A program made the translations under genes and the position numbers. Source: an archaeon (GTDB lineage: Archaea > Asgardarchaeota > Thorarchaeia > Thorarchaeales > Thorarchaeaceae). From it: a DNA stretch of 39,136 nucleotides. The stretch covers positions 1 through 39,136 of the forward strand of contig JAJRZD010000089.1 of NCBI GenBank assembly GCA_024275415.1. Reading direction: 5' to 3'. The notes beneath the pieces are model-generated. The model worked only from the letters and a program-made list of their open reading frames with translations, searched no databases and had not been told where the DNA came from. Shown in pieces: positions 9,425 to 17,360 of this stretch; positions within the stretch are counted from its first letter, which is position 1, and every line of letters begins with the position of its first letter.

Positions 9425-9467
9425 GTTAGCAGGACAATGTCGTCTTGCTAACCTCTTCCTCTTTTTG
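9425..9467 (+). terminator. Hairpin plus T-rich tract after nfnAB
   Basis: Arms GTTAGCA (9425-9431) and TGCTAAC (9446-9452) are perfect inverted repeats, followed by pyrimidine-rich CTCTTCCTCTTTTT. It begins 12 bases after the nfnB stop. T-tracts are the main archaeal termination signal, so this placement suggests separation of nfnAB from nnr. Confidence 0.6.
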
Positions 9468-9526
9468 AGTACGCTGTTTTTGAAAGGTTCATTAGACACA
9501 ATGTCATATCTCCGTTCGGTGATCCT

Positions 9527-11035
9527 GTGCAAGAAGTTCCATTATCCACCCTTGAGATGCGAGTCCTTGAACTGAATGCAGAACACCTTGGGATTAGATT
9601 GGGAACCCTGATGGAGAATGCTGGTAGAGAGGTCGCAAGGACAATTGCATCCCATCTTGATATTTCAAAGAAAAAGATTGCAATCTTTTGCGGTATTGGA
9701 GGCAACGGCGGTGATGGGTTTGTTGCTGCTCGTCATCTCAGCGAGGCTGGAGCTTCTGTGGAGGTTTTTCTAGTCGGAAACCCGCACAGGATATCGGCTG
9801 AGCATACCCGCACGAATTGGGACATCCTTCAGAACATGATATCCATTCCCATTCACATCTTTAGTACAGAATCTGATGTGAAGCGCATCGACATCAAACA
9901 GTTCGATATCCTAGTCGATGGTCTGTTGGGATTCGGACTGACCTCGAAGGTGCGTGAGCCCATTGCCACCGCAATAAAGGTGGTTAACAAGGCCCCTGGA
10001 ATCAAGTACTCCATAGACATCCCCAGTGGACTTGATAGTGACACCGGAAAGATTCTCGGCACCGCAGTAAGAGCGGATCACACGATAACGATGCATGCAC
10101 CAAAGCCCGGACTGTTGAAGAACCCAGAGGTTGTAGGAACATTACATGTGGTAGCCATTGGGATTCCAGAGGACGCATACCATATCTGCGGGAAAGGAGA
10201 CCTATGGCTCTTCAACCGACCTCGACCAAAGACGGCGCACAAAGGGGAGTTCGGACGTATCCTGATAGTCGGTGGTAGCGATACATACTCGGGCGCTCCG
10301 GCATTGGCTGGGATGGCCGCCCTGAGAACTGGGGCTGACCTTGTAACGGTGATCGCACCAGAATCAGTTGCGTCATCGATTCGAAGCTACAGCCCGAATC
10401 TGATGGTCAAGGTTGTAGACTCTCCTAATCTGGATAGAAGTTGTTTGGATATCGTGCTTGATGAAGCATTGCGAAATGATATCATCGCTCTGGGGCCAGG
10501 GATGGGTACAGCATCCGATACTCAAACGTTCTTCAAGGAGCTGGCTGAGAGTCTTGCATCTCTCGGTAAGCCTCTGGTGATTGATGCTGATGGCCTGAGG
10601 GCTCTTGCTGAAACAGGGCAGGTATTCGAGCCCAACAAGGCAATCCTTACACCACATTGGGGTGAGATGAAGGCACTCTTGAAGAAGAAGATCAAGACTA
10701 CCTTTTCGCTCGATGAGCGACTCGACTATGCAAAGGAAACAGCGTTGCGTTATGGTGCCGTGGTGCTTCTCAAGGGGCCAGTCGATGTGGTCGCAGCACC
10801 AGACGGGCGATACAAATTCAATCACACCGGAGACCCTGCCATGACAGTCGGTGGGACTGGTGATGTACTGACCGGTATCACTGCGGCATTGTTTGCTCAC
10901 AAGCATGATGCATTCTATACCGCTTCCGCTGCTGCTTTTATCTCAGGATTGGCTGGCGAAAGAGCAGCAGATGAGCTTGGGGGTAGGATAGTCGCAACCG
11001 ACTGCATCGAGAAGATTCCAAAAGTCATGGCATAA
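9527..11035 (+). CDS. nnr: Bifunctional NAD(P)H-hydrate epimerase / ADP-dependent dehydratase
   Basis: Repairs hydrated, inactive NADHX/NADPHX. The N-terminal YjeF domain (about 1-215) epimerises R and S forms and shows GGNGGDGFVAARHL, VDGLLGFG and DIPSGLDSDTG. The C-terminal ribokinase-fold dehydratase (about 230-502) shows GRILIVGGS, LGPGMG, VIDADGLRAL, LTPHWGEM and the catalytic-type GGTGDVLTG loop. Length (502) is typical of fused Nnr. The start is taken as GTG at 9527, the first plausible start before the conserved region, with a weak GGTGAT just upstream; no in-frame ATG is available. It lies downstream of nfnAB, an NAD(P)H-interconverting enzyme, which is metabolically sensible, although a probable terminator lies between. 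It converges with the CoA-synthesis gene, with 6 bases between the two stops. Confidence 0.92.
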   Translation: MQEVPLSTLEMRVLELNAEHLGIRLGTLMENAGREVARTIASHLDISKKKIAIFCGIGGNGGDGFVAARHLSEAGASVEVFLVGNPHRISAEHTRTNWDILQNMISIPIHIFSTESDVKRIDIKQFDILVDGLLGFGLTSKVREPIATAIKVVNKAPGIKYSIDIPSGLDSDTGKILGTAVRADHTITMHAPKPGLLKNPEVVGTLHVVAIGIPEDAYHICGKGDLWLFNRPRPKTAHKGEFGRILIVGGSDTYSGAPALAGMAALRTGADLVTVIAPESVASSIRSYSPNLMVKVVDSPNLDRSCLDIVLDEALRNDIIALGPGMGTASDTQTFFKELAESLASLGKPLVIDADGLRALAETGQVFEPNKAILTPHWGEMKALLKKKIKTTFSLDERLDYAKETALRYGAVVLLKGPVDVVAAPDGRYKFNHTGDPAMTVGGTGDVLTGITAALFAHKHDAFYTASAAAFISGLAGERAADELGGRIVATDCIEKIPKVMA

Positions 11036-11041
11036 TATCTG

Positions 11042-12031
11042 CTACTCTATGATGGGCATCATCTGAAGGAACTCGTTCGCAATCCTCTGGTTATCCTCTG
11101 TCACGGGAACCCAGACAATCCCCTCATCCGGTTGTCCATAAAGCATCACTGACCCCTCTTTTGCCAACAGCACAGCTGGAAAGCCCATCAAGTCCTCTTC
11201 TCCCTCGACGGTAATGATCGACCTGTAACCGTCTTCGAGGGCTGTTGCCATTGTGGACCATGCTTCAGGATATAGCATTGCCGGAGGGTTGTAGATGACA
11301 TATTCCTTCTCCCCAACGAGCTGCGCGTCATAGGAGCCTCGTTTCGTTATACCGTCCACGACACAGACATCAGGAGTGAATCCTTCACGGATCAAGGTGA
11401 CACTGGTGACATCACCAACTGCAATTACACACGGAGGTTCCTCTTTTTCGAGTTTCTTTACCACAGCGACCTCTGGTCTTCCATCTCGCACTGAGAAGAG
11501 CTCCCCTTTTGGTGACTTCAATCCATCACGATTGGATTCGGGCAATTTCCTCGCAGGTTCGGTCGTTCCTCTTAATGGGTTGCCCTCCCTATCAATCTCT
11601 CCTTTTCTGATTCGTGCTGAGGATATCTTACCACCATCCAGCGCACGAACAGGTGTCAGTTTAACCAATTCATCTTTGATTCCCATCTGCTTAAAACGTA
11701 TCGCCAGAGCCCTAATTTCAATCTCCTTACAGCAAGGGCCATCGAATAGGACGAACGTGCATTTGTCTTCTATGTTCAGCAAATCCTTGTATGAAGAGAA
11801 TTCTGCTACTGAGATATGCTCTAAATGATTCGCTGTCGCGAGGTAGTCCCTAAGATTTCTTTCTCTGAAATCAACTGGTTGTATGATCTCTCTCAGTTCA
11901 AGGTTTTTCGATATCAAATCTCCATCTGTAATACCTACAACAGGGTTTGGCATGTTTCGTAGTTTCTCGATCAGGAAGCGATGACCGTGATGCAGTCTAT
12001 CAAATATATTCAAACCGATGGTAAGCGCCAT
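11042..12031 (-). CDS. Fused phosphopantetheine adenylyltransferase / GTP-dependent dephospho-CoA kinase
   Basis: One protein appears to cover the last two steps of CoA synthesis. Residues 1-150 are an archaeal-type PPAT: HHGH at 14-17 is the nucleotidyltransferase HxGH motif, and KISSARIRKGEID near 135-147 matches the family's C-terminal motif. Residues about 165-329 match the archaeal GTP-dependent dephospho-CoA kinase family (DUF359), with AVGDVTS, DVCVVDGITKRG, NPPAMLYPEA and VEGEEDLMGFPAVLLA. A polar linker of about 20 residues joins them. These enzymes are separate proteins in many archaea; the eukaryotic CoA synthase fuses PPAT to an unrelated kinase, so this would be a convergent solution. 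Start ATG at 12031 is the first Met before the nucleotidyltransferase motif. It is transcribed divergently from the ABC region. Confidence 0.88.
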   Translation of the reverse strand: MALTIGLNIFDRLHHGHRFLIEKLRNMPNPVVGITDGDLISKNLELREIIQPVDFRERNLRDYLATANHLEHISVAEFSSYKDLLNIEDKCTFVLFDGPCCKEIEIRALAIRFKQMGIKDELVKLTPVRALDGGKISSARIRKGEIDREGNPLRGTTEPARKLPESNRDGLKSPKGELFSVRDGRPEVAVVKKLEKEEPPCVIAVGDVTSVTLIREGFTPDVCVVDGITKRGSYDAQLVGEKEYVIYNPPAMLYPEAWSTMATALEDGYRSIITVEGEEDLMGFPAVLLAKEGSVMLYGQPDEGIVWVPVTEDNQRIANEFLQMMPIIE

Positions 12032-12077
12032 TGTCCTCTTTCCTTTTTGTGTATTAGTCCTACAATGTGAAAGTCAG

Positions 12078-12085
12078 TTTTAAAT
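12078..12085 (+). promoter_or_regulatory. Candidate TATA box for a leaderless transcript
   Basis: TTTTAAAT is centred about 27 bases upstream of the ATG at 12109, the classic spacing for an archaeal leaderless mRNA. No Shine-Dalgarno site precedes that ATG. Position-based inference only. Confidence 0.45.
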
Positions 12086-12108
12086 TAACATTCAGTTGAT
12101 TTGGCAAT

Positions 12109-12306
12109 ATGGGGTTTAGACTCCTCCTGGCTATTGGATTTTCGTTGTTCACTATGAATTCTTTGGTTCTTGGGGGTCTGTCCTACAGCTTTCAGAAACT
12201 GGTGATGGAAGATCAGTTCCAGATGTCAATAGCATTACAATATCCTATTAGGATTTCAAGAATCAGGGGGATCTCTGAAGAATCCTCCTGCCCAGCAACT
12301 TTATGA
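12109..12306 (+). CDS. Possible small membrane or secreted protein ahead of the ABC cassette
   Basis: Open frame of 65 codons starting at an ATG at the expected position for a leaderless transcript from the TATA box at 12078. Residues 3-28 are hydrophobic and would make a signal peptide or single membrane segment; the remainder is short, polar and unlike any family I recognise. The last part may be non-native, because the frame ends in a stretch containing small inverted repeats (12242-12254, and an imperfect pair near 12268-12291). It may be the truncated 5' end of a larger lost gene. It lies 32 bases before the ABC ATPase in the same direction. Function unknown. Confidence 0.3.
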   Translation: MGFRLLLAIGFSLFTMNSLVLGGLSYSFQKLVMEDQFQMSIALQYPIRISRIRGISEESSCPATL

Positions 12307-12338
12307 ATCTAGTAGTATCCTTTGGATTGTGGTAAGAT

Positions 12339-13265
12339 ATGGGATTGCCGATAATTCAGATACAAAACCTCTCTAAATCCTTTGGGAGTATTGATGCCCT
12401 AAAAGGAATATCAATGAATGTTGACAAAGGTATTTTTGGATTAATTGGACCAAATGGGGCAGGAAAGACCACTTTGTTCAGAATATTGCTCAACCTGATC
12501 ACCCCAAATACCGGGAGCGCACGTATATTCGGGCTGGACATCGTGAAAGATTCTCTTCAGATTAGAAAACGGGTTGGTGTTTTGCACGAACGTCCAATCT
12601 ATCTTCCATCCTTGACTCCTTTAGAATATCTATCGCAGGTAAGTAAGATTTACGATAAGCAAAGAGATCCCCATGAATTACTAGAAATGGTTGGTCTTGA
12701 GAATGCAAAAAAAAGACCGATTGGACACCTTTCAGCTGGAATGCGTCAGAGGCTAGGAATTGCACAGAGCTTGATGGGATGCCCTGAATTGATACTACTG
12801 GATGAACCAACATCGAATCTGGACGTTAGTGGAAAGTCACAAGTACTTGATTTGATAATCCGGATTCATGAGGAACTTGGGACAAGTTTTCTCATCTCAT
12901 CTCATGTTCTTTCTGAACTTCAGAAGATATGTACAGGACTCGCATTCCTTGGAAACGGCAAATTACTTGAACAAGGGAATATTGCAGAGATTATGGAGCG
13001 TTACTCAAAGGATCGAATTAGGATCATCACATCAGATGCGTCAAAGCTGGCGGATATTCTTAGGGATGTATCATGGGCTGAGAATGTCCGTGTTACAGGA
13101 ATAAGCACAGTTATTGTTACATCATCTTTGGATCTGGAATCTGTGCGATCTAGTGTCATAGACATTTCAAATCATCAGTCTATCGACGTTTTCAATGTCG
13201 GTATGGCAACGGATCTTGTGGATATCTATACGGAGGTTTTCGGAGATGAAGGAACGTCTCTTTAG
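12339..13265 (+). CDS. ABC-2 type transporter ATP-binding protein
   Basis: Complete ABC ATPase of 308 residues: Walker A GPNGAGKT (37-44), signature LSAGM (131-135), Walker B LILLDE (151-156), D-loop SNLD and switch His189. The Q-loop position reads VLHERP, with His where Gln is usual; this occurs in some exporter ATPases. Residues about 220-308 form a C-terminal extension typical of CcmA/NatA-like exporters. It energises the membrane protein encoded next: the last 20 bases of this gene overlap the permease start, so the two are translationally coupled. The substrate is unknown; drugs, ions and lipids are all transported by relatives. The region is visibly AT-richer than flanking genes, with codons ending in A or T more often. 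Confidence 0.92.
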   Translation: MGLPIIQIQNLSKSFGSIDALKGISMNVDKGIFGLIGPNGAGKTTLFRILLNLITPNTGSARIFGLDIVKDSLQIRKRVGVLHERPIYLPSLTPLEYLSQVSKIYDKQRDPHELLEMVGLENAKKRPIGHLSAGMRQRLGIAQSLMGCPELILLDEPTSNLDVSGKSQVLDLIIRIHEELGTSFLISSHVLSELQKICTGLAFLGNGKLLEQGNIAEIMERYSKDRIRIITSDASKLADILRDVSWAENVRVTGISTVIVTSSLDLESVRSSVIDISNHQSIDVFNVGMATDLVDIYTEVFGDEGTSL

Positions 13266-14073
13266 GACGAGTCGGTATTTGAAAAAACTGCTGTTCCTGG
13301 AAATAACCACCTCATACTCCTTCCCAATGATCATTGGTTTTTTTGGAATCATTTGTATTCTGACTGGATTAAGTGCTATGAACATAGGTTTTGTTCCTTT
13401 GCTCTTTGGATGGGATTCTGAGGAGCCCTTCAATGGGGTTGAAGATGTGCAAAGATATCTTGGAGACTTCTCATTTAGGCGGGGGCTTATTCTCAGCGAG
13501 TCGTTCACTTATAGTCTTCTGGCGCTGTCGTTTTTGATACCTTTGATCATTGCATTCAATCTTTCTAGGATGCTTGAGGATGGAACTATGCGAACAATTC
13601 TCTCATATCCAGTCGAAAGGACTCGCTATCTTACAATAAAAATCAGTCTTGTTACCACTCTCTTATACATCCTAGTGCTATCCTCCACCATCTTTTGGAT
13701 GTATTTCTGGTATCCACTTGGAATTGGCGTTGACAATATGACACTACTCTTAGCCTCATCATTTGTCACTTTATTGATGATCGTTTCTAGTACTACATTC
13801 TTGGCTGTTCTCACGAAGAATATGTTCAGGACAGCAATCATCGGAGCATCCTTTTGGGGTTCCATTTCATATCTTATTGAAACAACGACGGATGCTGTCC
13901 CATTTGTAATTGTTCAACTCGTTAGTCCATTTAGAGTTCTGAAAATTTACCTTGCTGGATACATCATGGATATCAACTTGATCGATGTATATCTATCATT
14001 GGCTGGTTCGGTATTCATTAGTCTGGTCTTTATGCTTCTTGCAGTAATCATATTCAGGAGAACCGAGGTCTGA
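13246..14073 (+). CDS. ABC-2 type transporter permease, six membrane segments
   Basis: 275-residue integral membrane protein. I count six hydrophobic segments: around residues 17-38, 82-106, 128-158, 165-190, 198-228 and 245-270, as expected for an ABC-2 permease. The segment SRMLEDGTMRTILSYPVERTRYL between the second and third is the hallmark cytosolic loop of ABC-2 permeases, which contacts the ATPase. The start is ATG at 13246, with GGAGG nine bases upstream; the frame is open further upstream but that part lies inside the ATPase gene. The coupled ATPase precedes it and a small two-segment membrane protein follows after two bases, so the three genes are an operon. Confidence 0.88.
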   Translation: MKERLFRTSRYLKKLLFLEITTSYSFPMIIGFFGIICILTGLSAMNIGFVPLLFGWDSEEPFNGVEDVQRYLGDFSFRRGLILSESFTYSLLALSFLIPLIIAFNLSRMLEDGTMRTILSYPVERTRYLTIKISLVTTLLYILVLSSTIFWMYFWYPLGIGVDNMTLLLASSFVTLLMIVSSTTFLAVLTKNMFRTAIIGASFWGSISYLIETTTDAVPFVIVQLVSPFRVLKIYLAGYIMDINLIDVYLSLAGSVFISLVFMLLAVIIFRRTEV

Positions 14074-14075
14074 AC

Positions 14076-14576
14076 TTGAAGATTGGAAACATACTTTTGG
14101 TTGTTATGACGCTAGGTCTTGTATTAATTGTCTTAGGGATGAATCCGTATTCAAGCGGAATCTATTTAGATGAACGACTTGGATCTGGTGAAACGACGGG
14201 CATGATGTATGCGTTTTCGGGGGACGCTTACTACACTCTTGAAGTAAATGACCCCAATAAGTCAATATCCTTCTATGTTTTAGACATAAGGGATACGCTT
14301 TCATTTATTGAACATCACAACATTAGCAGTACTAATCCAGTTTTTTCTCTGAGGAACGTCAGTAAGGACGAAGGACTAATCCATCTAGATATTCCAGGAG
14401 TCTATTCCTTTGTAGTAATGAACCCCACAAACACTTCTGTGGGTTACTACTTGCTTATCGACAGGTTATATCCTCAAGCAGGTCTATTTACATTTGGAGT
14501 TGTACTATTTGCTTTCGGAGGTGGAGGAATGTGTCTTCTCAAAGTGGCACCGCGTACTAGGAACTGGTCTTCATGA
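14076..14576 (+). CDS. Small membrane protein of the ABC cassette with an extracytoplasmic beta-rich domain
   Basis: 166 residues with a TTG start two bases after the permease stop, behind GAGGT. An N-terminal hydrophobic segment (5-22) is followed by about 110 residues predicted outside the cell and a second hydrophobic segment (134-156), leaving a short basic tail. The outside part alternates short beta-like stretches and carries PGVYSFVVMNPTN near 107-119, reminiscent of beta-sandwich domains, but I cannot name a family. A decayed relative lies directly downstream and shares this PG-YS-V-NPTN pattern, so the protein belongs to a family duplicated locally. Its position suggests a substrate-binding or accessory role for the transporter. 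Confidence 0.65.
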   Translation: MKIGNILLVVMTLGLVLIVLGMNPYSSGIYLDERLGSGETTGMMYAFSGDAYYTLEVNDPNKSISFYVLDIRDTLSFIEHHNISSTNPVFSLRNVSKDEGLIHLDIPGVYSFVVMNPTNTSVGYYLLIDRLYPQAGLFTFGVVLFAFGGGGMCLLKVAPRTRNWSS

Positions 14577-14577
14577 A

Positions 14578-14928
14578 AGACCATCTGAATTGACTCGAAT
14601 ATATCGTTTCTCAGGTTGCTAGTTGCTATACAGAGACTACACATATAATTCTCATTAGGCCAAGACTTCAATATTGCTGAATCAAATCATCTGATCGCAC
14701 TTGTGTGCTGATTGATATTGAACTTGTGGGCATGGATTAACGCCTGGGTTATACTCAATTGTGGCTGAAAATCCGACCAACAAGACACTCATTTTCGAAT
14801 TGGTTTTATACAGAGAGCGTCCTCTTATGGGCATCTTTCTTCCTGGTTTCGTGCTATCGGCAATCAGAGCTGCTGGAATAGCGGGATTATCACTGTCTTT
14901 GGTCATGAGGAGGAGCATAGCTAGATGA
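14578..14928 (+). pseudogene. Decayed tandem copy of the preceding ABC accessory gene
   Basis: From 14722 an open frame runs to a TGA at 14926-14928 and reads PGLYSIVAENPTN followed by a basic stretch, a hydrophobic segment and an Arg-rich end. This aligns with PGVYSFVVMNPTN, the second membrane segment and the basic tail of the gene at 14076-14576. In the same frame, IYRFSG at 14599-14616 matches MYAFSG of the intact gene. Stops interrupt between (for example TAG at 14620), and the spacing is about 15 codons shorter, implying deletion. No start codon or ribosome site supports expression; a GTG at 14761 is the only alternative (55 codons). This accounts for most of the 489-base gap; nothing recognisable was seen in 14929-15065. 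Confidence 0.6.
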
Positions 14929-15065
14929 CAATGCTAATTCCATGCTGAACTTGGGAGGGAAATCATCTCCTTCCAATTTCGTTCTATCCTTTTCATCAAC
15001 TGCCAATGCAAAAGGTTCAATATCCTTGATTCACTTCACATACTCTGACCAGTTGGTACTGCGAT

Positions 15066-15776
15066 ATGAAGCTCTACGCGATTGCTGATGTGCATTATCC
15101 GAGATTTTCGGAAGAGTTTGCAGAGGCCCTGGCCAATCTTCCCCCACCTGATTTGTTCCTATTGGCGGGTGACATGGTGAATAGAGGCAGTGCAGAGGAG
15201 TTCCCAAATGTCTTGGATATCATCACTGATACCTTAGGCTGCGATTTCCCGGTTGTTTCTTGTTTTGGGAATGAGGAGTACACAGAAGTCCGCAAGCATA
15301 TTCAGAAACTGGTAAGAGGACGAGCTATCATCCTTGATGAGCAATCCACGATAATGGAAATTGATAACACCAAGGTTGGAATTGTGGGGACACAAGGATC
15401 GCTCGATAAACCCACCACATGGCAGAGAAAGAACATGCCCGGAATCAAGGACGAGTTTGGGCGTAGAGCTGATAGGGCTGAGATGCTCTTGAAGCGAATT
15501 CTGACCAAGACAGATATTCGCATTCTCCTTATGCACTATAGTCCATGCATAGAAACTTGTGAGGGAGAGAATCGTCGCGCATTTGCATGGCTTGGCAGTA
15601 GGAAGTTCTACACAGTGATCGCAAATACGCAGCCTGATCTGGCAATTCACGGTCATGTACACAACTCGGTGATACATGAGACAAAAATAGGAGCGACGCT
15701 CGTCAAGAACGTCGCTCTTCCTGCTGTAGGCAAGGTCACGGAAGTCGAGCTAGACTTTGCTAGTCGTGCCCGGTGA
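15066..15776 (+). CDS. Calcineurin-like metallophosphoesterase
   Basis: 236-residue phosphoesterase with the metal-binding motifs of the family in order: DVH (8-10), GDM (35-37), GNEE (68-71), MHYSP (about 156-160) and GHVHN (about 197-201). In the third motif the usual GNHD reads GNEE, so the His that normally protonates the leaving group is replaced by Glu. This is seen in some archaeal MPE subfamilies and may mark a phosphodiesterase with different chemistry. The substrate cannot be told. ATG at 15066 is the first Met of the conserved N-terminus. The 3' end overlaps the convergent DUF35 gene by 17 bases and contains a hairpin that probably terminates the opposite operon. Confidence 0.88.
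   Translation: MKLYAIADVHYPRFSEEFAEALANLPPPDLFLLAGDMVNRGSAEEFPNVLDIITDTLGCDFPVVSCFGNEEYTEVRKHIQKLVRGRAIILDEQSTIMEIDNTKVGIVGTQGSLDKPTTWQRKNMPGIKDEFGRRADRAEMLLKRILTKTDIRILLMHYSPCIETCEGENRRAFAWLGSRKFYTVIANTQPDLAIHGHVHNSVIHETKIGATLVKNVALPAVGKVTEVELDFASRAR
15683..15717 (-). terminator. Terminator of the mevalonate operon inside the convergent phosphoesterase gene
   Basis: GAGCGACG (15691-15698) and CGTCGCTC (15710-15717) form a perfect 8-bp inverted repeat around an 11-base loop. Read on the minus strand it is followed at once by CTATTTTTGT (15690-15681). It begins 42 bases past the stop of the DUF35 gene. Confidence 0.55.
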
Positions 15777-16182
15777 CTTCCATCGTTGGTTCGAACTTGT
15801 ACCCATAAACGATGATTCCTTCATGACCCTGTTCGGATATCTTCCTGAAGCACGCCCTCACCCGCATACCTATCTCGACTTTATCCACATCTACGTTGAC
15901 GATTTGCGCGGTGAGCCGTGGCCCTTCGTCAAGTTCCACCTGAGCTATGACATAAGGCATCTGTCGTTTGAAATGGTCAGGGGCTTGTCGAACGATGGCG
16001 AACGAATAGATCTTGCCGAGACCCTTGAACTTGTGTATCTCAAGCTGACCCTTTCGTCTACATGTAGGACACACGAGCCTTGGAGGGAAGTAATAGTTCC
16101 CACAGGTCTTGCACTGGTTGCCTTGAATGTTGTAGATGGCCCTGATCTTTCTCCAGACGCCTGCTACTCCTTTCTCTGCCAT
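15760..16182 (-). CDS. DUF35 OB-fold zinc-ribbon protein bridging thiolase and HMG-CoA synthase
   Basis: 140 residues: a short N-terminal helix, a rubredoxin-like zinc ribbon with Cys24, Cys27, Cys38 and Cys41, and an OB fold from about residue 55. In methanogens and related archaea, DUF35 proteins encoded with acetoacetyl-CoA thiolase and HMG-CoA synthase form a bridging subunit that channels acetoacetyl-CoA. Gene order here is exactly that set. The start is ATG at 16182, with GGGAGGGAC just upstream; the thiolase stop lies one base before it, so translation is coupled. The frame is open further upstream but that is inside the thiolase gene. Confidence 0.9.
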   Translation of the reverse strand: MAEKGVAGVWRKIRAIYNIQGNQCKTCGNYYFPPRLVCPTCRRKGQLEIHKFKGLGKIYSFAIVRQAPDHFKRQMPYVIAQVELDEGPRLTAQIVNVDVDKVEIGMRVRACFRKISEQGHEGIIVYGYKFEPTMEVTGHD

Positions 16183-16183
16183 T

Positions 16184-17347
16184 TTAGTCCCTCCCAAGAA
16201 TGTGGACGATAGATGTCGCACCCGTGCCGCCTGTATTGACAGCCATTCCTTTCTCTGCGCCGTCCACCTGACGTTTCTCACATTCTCCTCGCAGCTGAAG
16301 GGCGATCTCCACTACCTGCGCTACTCCAGTTGCACCTACTGGGTGTCCTCTCGCCTTGAGCCCACCGCTCGGGTTCACTGGGAACTTTCCTCCAAGCTCG
16401 GTCAGTCCTTCTTCAACTGCTTTTCCACCTTGTCCTTTCTCGACAATCCCAACATCCTCAGTCAACATGATCTCACTGATGGTGAATGAATCATGTAACT
16501 CGAAGACATCGATATCGTTGATGCTCAACTTGGCTTTTTCAAGTGCCTGTCGGGCTGAGATCTTTACTGCCTTCATCTCAGTGATGCTTTCTCTGTCATG
16601 TAATGCAAGCGTGTCGCTTCCTTGGGTTGAAGCATCGATGTATATCGGGGTGTCCGAATATTTCTTCGCCACATCCTCATTGCACATAACCAACGCTGCA
16701 GCTCCGTCAGTCACAGGAGACGAATGAAGGATTCTGATCGGGTCAGCAAGTAATCCTGAGCCCATGACCACTTTGAGTGGGACCGGACGCTGGAACTGGG
16801 CGAATGGGTTGTGGGCAGCATTCGCATGGTTCTTTACCGTGACCAAACTCAACTGTTCCTCAGTTGTTCCGTATTCCATCATATGACGACGAGCCATCAT
16901 TCCAAACAGGGCTGGAAATGTCGCACCAAAGAGACCTTCCCATTCCCAGTCGCTGGCAACGCTGATTGTATTCATCGCTTCGGTCTGGTTGACATCGCTC
17001 ATCTTCTCGCAGCCAAAGACCAGCATGGCATCATGTTCGCCTGACTTGATTGACATGTATGCCTGTCTTACGGCCGCACCACCACTGGCACATGCCGCCT
17101 CGACACTATAGGCTGGTAGGTTCCCAAGTCCTCCGACATCGGCAGCAAGTGCACCAAGATGTTCTTGTCCTGTAAATCTCCCAGCACTCATATTTCCTAC
17201 ACAGATAGCGTCAATATCCTTCCCGCTAATCTGTGAGTCAAATATCGCCATCATCCCGGCTTCCAATGTTATCTCACGCAGGTTCTTTTCCCACAGTTCT
17301 CCGAACTTGCTCATTCCTACACCGATTATCGCTACTCGATTTCCCAT
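16184..17347 (-). CDS. Archaeal acetyl-CoA C-acetyltransferase (thiolase)
   Basis: Makes acetoacetyl-CoA from two acetyl-CoA, the first step of the mevalonate pathway to isoprenoid lipids. 387 residues with nucleophile Cys86 in EAACASGG, the NPSGG segment, GHPVGATG (about 335-342), and a C-terminal GGTGATS in place of the Cys-containing CxG motif of bacterial thiolases, as in SCP-x-like archaeal enzymes. The start is ATG at 17347, with AAGGAGG eight bases upstream; the open frame continues 20 codons further into the upstream gene but without a ribosome site. Second gene of the HMG-CoA synthase, thiolase, DUF35 operon, starting 13 bases after the upstream stop. Confidence 0.92.
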   Translation of the reverse strand: MGNRVAIIGVGMSKFGELWEKNLREITLEAGMMAIFDSQISGKDIDAICVGNMSAGRFTGQEHLGALAADVGGLGNLPAYSVEAACASGGAAVRQAYMSIKSGEHDAMLVFGCEKMSDVNQTEAMNTISVASDWEWEGLFGATFPALFGMMARRHMMEYGTTEEQLSLVTVKNHANAAHNPFAQFQRPVPLKVVMGSGLLADPIRILHSSPVTDGAAALVMCNEDVAKKYSDTPIYIDASTQGSDTLALHDRESITEMKAVKISARQALEKAKLSINDIDVFELHDSFTISEIMLTEDVGIVEKGQGGKAVEEGLTELGGKFPVNPSGGLKARGHPVGATGVAQVVEIALQLRGECEKRQVDGAEKGMAVNTGGTGATSIVHILGRD

Positions 17348-17360
17348 TGCTTCAACCTCC

